Origin: Oscillospiraceae bacterium | GTDB taxonomy: Bacteria > Bacillota > Clostridia > Oscillospirales > Ruminococcaceae | Direction: 5' to 3' | Length of the DNA: 14,328 nucleotides | Assembly (NCBI GenBank): GCA_900768995.1 | Contig: CAAGEZ010000025.1 | Location: 1-14,328, forward strand | Part shown: positions 13,635 to 14,328 of the stretch, piece by piece | How positions within the stretch are numbered: position 1 is the stretch's first letter | How the letters are laid out: every line of letters begins with the position of its first letter | The notes under the pieces: generated by a model | The model's input: the letters and a program-made list of their open reading frames with translations, nothing else | Told to the model about the DNA's origin: nothing | Database searches by the model: none | Position numbers and translations under genes: made by a program

Positions 13635-13712
13635 TTACCACATCATTGACATTTCCACAAGTTCAGGATTTCCCGAATTGCCTATCATCGCAGAATATCT
13701 GTCAAGCAAAAA
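13635..13712 (-). pseudogene. Gene remnant, C-terminal end only
   Basis: On the minus strand, the last 25 codons of an open frame read ...AFLLDRYSAMIGNSGNPELV then EMSMMW and stop (TAA, 13635-13637). The composition looks like a genuine protein terminus. The frame upstream runs straight into the IS1182-derived segment at 13713, so everything before this point has been replaced by IS sequence. I do not recognise the family. It is convergent with araD and separated from it by the operon terminator. It may instead be a chance frame. Confidence 0.4.
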
Positions 13713-13846
13713 TGCGAGGCTCTGCGAAAAAAGCTCTGTAAAAACAATCAACCGCAGAAAAATGATTTTGTGGTGAGAGCGGCTGCTCGTTCGCTCTCTT
13801 TCCTTTTTCAATATAAATTGAATACTGTCGTTTGTCAAGCCCCGAT
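13713..13846 (+). mobile_element. Solo IS1182 terminal fragment (second, inverted copy)
   Basis: This segment is the reverse complement of the IS1182 end at 193-320, with about 10 differences over roughly 130 bases (about 92% identity by eye). It contains the terminal inverted repeat core, the internal antisense promoter and codons matching the shifted transposase C-terminus (ALRKKLCKNNQPQKNDFVV...). The remaining ~1.4 kb of the element is absent. The homology stops at 13713, next to the gene remnant, at nearly the same internal point where the left copy's transposase frame is broken. Confidence 0.8.
13810..13838 (-). promoter_or_regulatory. Promoter in the solo IS1182 end
   Basis: On the minus strand, TTGACA (complement of 13833-13838), 17 bases and TATATT (complement of 13810-13815): the counterpart of the promoter at 201-229. 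It would read through the gene remnant toward the araD terminator. Confidence 0.5.
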
Positions 13847-13894
13847 GCAAAATATCCTGATGCAACGGAGCGCAGTGAAATCAGGATATTTTGC
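13847..13894. repeat. Hairpin flanking the IS1182 end (right copy)
   Basis: GCAAAATATCCTGAT (13847-13861) and its complement (13880-13894) form a perfect 15-bp stem with an 18-base loop. It has the same stem as 139-191 and again lies between an IS1182 terminal repeat and IS256 transposase sequence, but it interrupts the IS256 gene at a different place. Confidence 0.85.
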
Positions 13895-14328
13895 GGTGCA
13901 TCAGCAAATTCCTTCTTGTTTTTTTCTCCACATACTTCAGTGTATTTCTCACCTGATGAACAATGCAGCGCTGTAATTCTGTCTGCGGATATGCAGCTGC
14001 TACAGCTTCTTTCATTCCGGAAAGCCCGTCGGCACAGATCACAAGAATATCCTTTACACCACGATTTTTCAGCTCATTCAGCACCCCCGGTCAATACTTT
14101 GCGCTTTCATTTTCACCGATATGTATCGATAATACTTCCTTATGACCTGTAAGACTTACTGCCAGAATAACATAAGCCGCAAGCTTTTTTATCTGACCAT
14201 TGTCACGGACAGAAAAATGAACCGCATCTATGAACACGATAGGATATCCTTCATCAAGAGGGCGATTCTGCCATTCTTCTATCTGTGGGAGCAGCCTGTC
14301 GGTAATATCGACCCTATGAAAAAAAGTC
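13895..14328 (-). pseudogene. IS256-family transposase, disrupted fragment
   Basis: Read on the minus strand from the contig end, the frame gives RVDITDRLLPQIEEWQNRPL, IVFIDAVHFSV (a DDE Asp region), HIGENESAKY, then VLNELKNRGVKDILVICADG (second Asp) and QRCIVHQVRNTLKYV, all typical of IS256 transposases. Two lesions are visible. An in-frame TGA at 14091-14093 stands where the family has Trp (AKY-W). A run of seven Ts at 13919-13925 is one short of what would keep the frame into NKKEFADA. The gene is then cut at about 13894 by the hairpin and IS1182 fragment; both the N- and C-terminal parts are missing. It faces into the contig, inverted relative to the IS256 fragment at 33-131. Confidence 0.85.

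Noticed and set aside
14091..14093. TGA read as Trp (alternative genetic code)
   Set aside because: araA, araD and the GH43 gene all stop at TGA at normal family lengths, so TGA is a stop codon in this genome.

Overview
The window looks like a chromosomal contig from a low-to-mid GC Firmicute, most plausibly a gut or rumen Clostridia/Ruminococcaceae member. That rests on purine-rich ribosome binding sites, consensus sigma-A promoters with 17-bp spacers, a GntR/LacI-type AraR regulator, an AraA/FGGY-kinase/AraD pathway and intracellular GH43 and GH27 enzymes. The genus is an inference. Bases 1-31 are not biological: they match the Illumina TruSeq read-2 adapter, so this is an assembly end.

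Layout. Left edge (32-1706): the last 32 codons of an IS256-type transposase, a 15-bp-stem hairpin, then a 1.5-kb IS1182-type element with its transposase on the minus strand. 1731-4300: housekeeping and unassigned genes, namely a 56-aa protein, a 53-aa protein behind a consensus promoter, D-aminoacyl-tRNA deacylase (dtd) and a chemoreceptor without an extracytoplasmic domain. 4262-13620: an arabinose/arabinoside utilisation locus. On the minus strand a GH43 enzyme is followed by a GH27 enzyme with its own promoter; an enolase gene diverges from GH43; araR (minus) diverges from araA - FGGY ribulokinase - araD (plus), which ends in a strong terminator. Right edge (13635-14328): a short C-terminal gene remnant, a second inverted copy of the IS1182 terminal segment with the same hairpin, and an IS256 transposase fragment carrying an in-frame TGA and a homopolymer frameshift.

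How it works together. The GH43 and GH27 proteins lack signal peptides, so they probably hydrolyse imported arabinose-containing oligosaccharides in the cytoplasm. Free L-arabinose would go through AraA (isomerase), the FGGY kinase and AraD (epimerase) to D-xylulose 5-phosphate. AraR probably represses araA-kinase-araD and itself: ATTTGTAY boxes lie at both promoters, including an exact 14-bp direct repeat in the araA leader. No sugar transporter is present in the window.

Most interesting points: (i) the GH27 protein has Ile47 where alpha-galactosidases have a galactose-binding Asp, pointing to beta-L-arabinopyranosidase; (ii) the locus is bracketed by inverted copies of one IS1182 end, each with the same hairpin abutting IS256 sequence; (iii) that IS end carries a near-consensus promoter antisense to the transposase; (iv) an apparently intact enolase gene sits inside the arabinose locus. 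I do not see a clearly new defence or mobile system; the novelty is in enzyme specificity and IS architecture.
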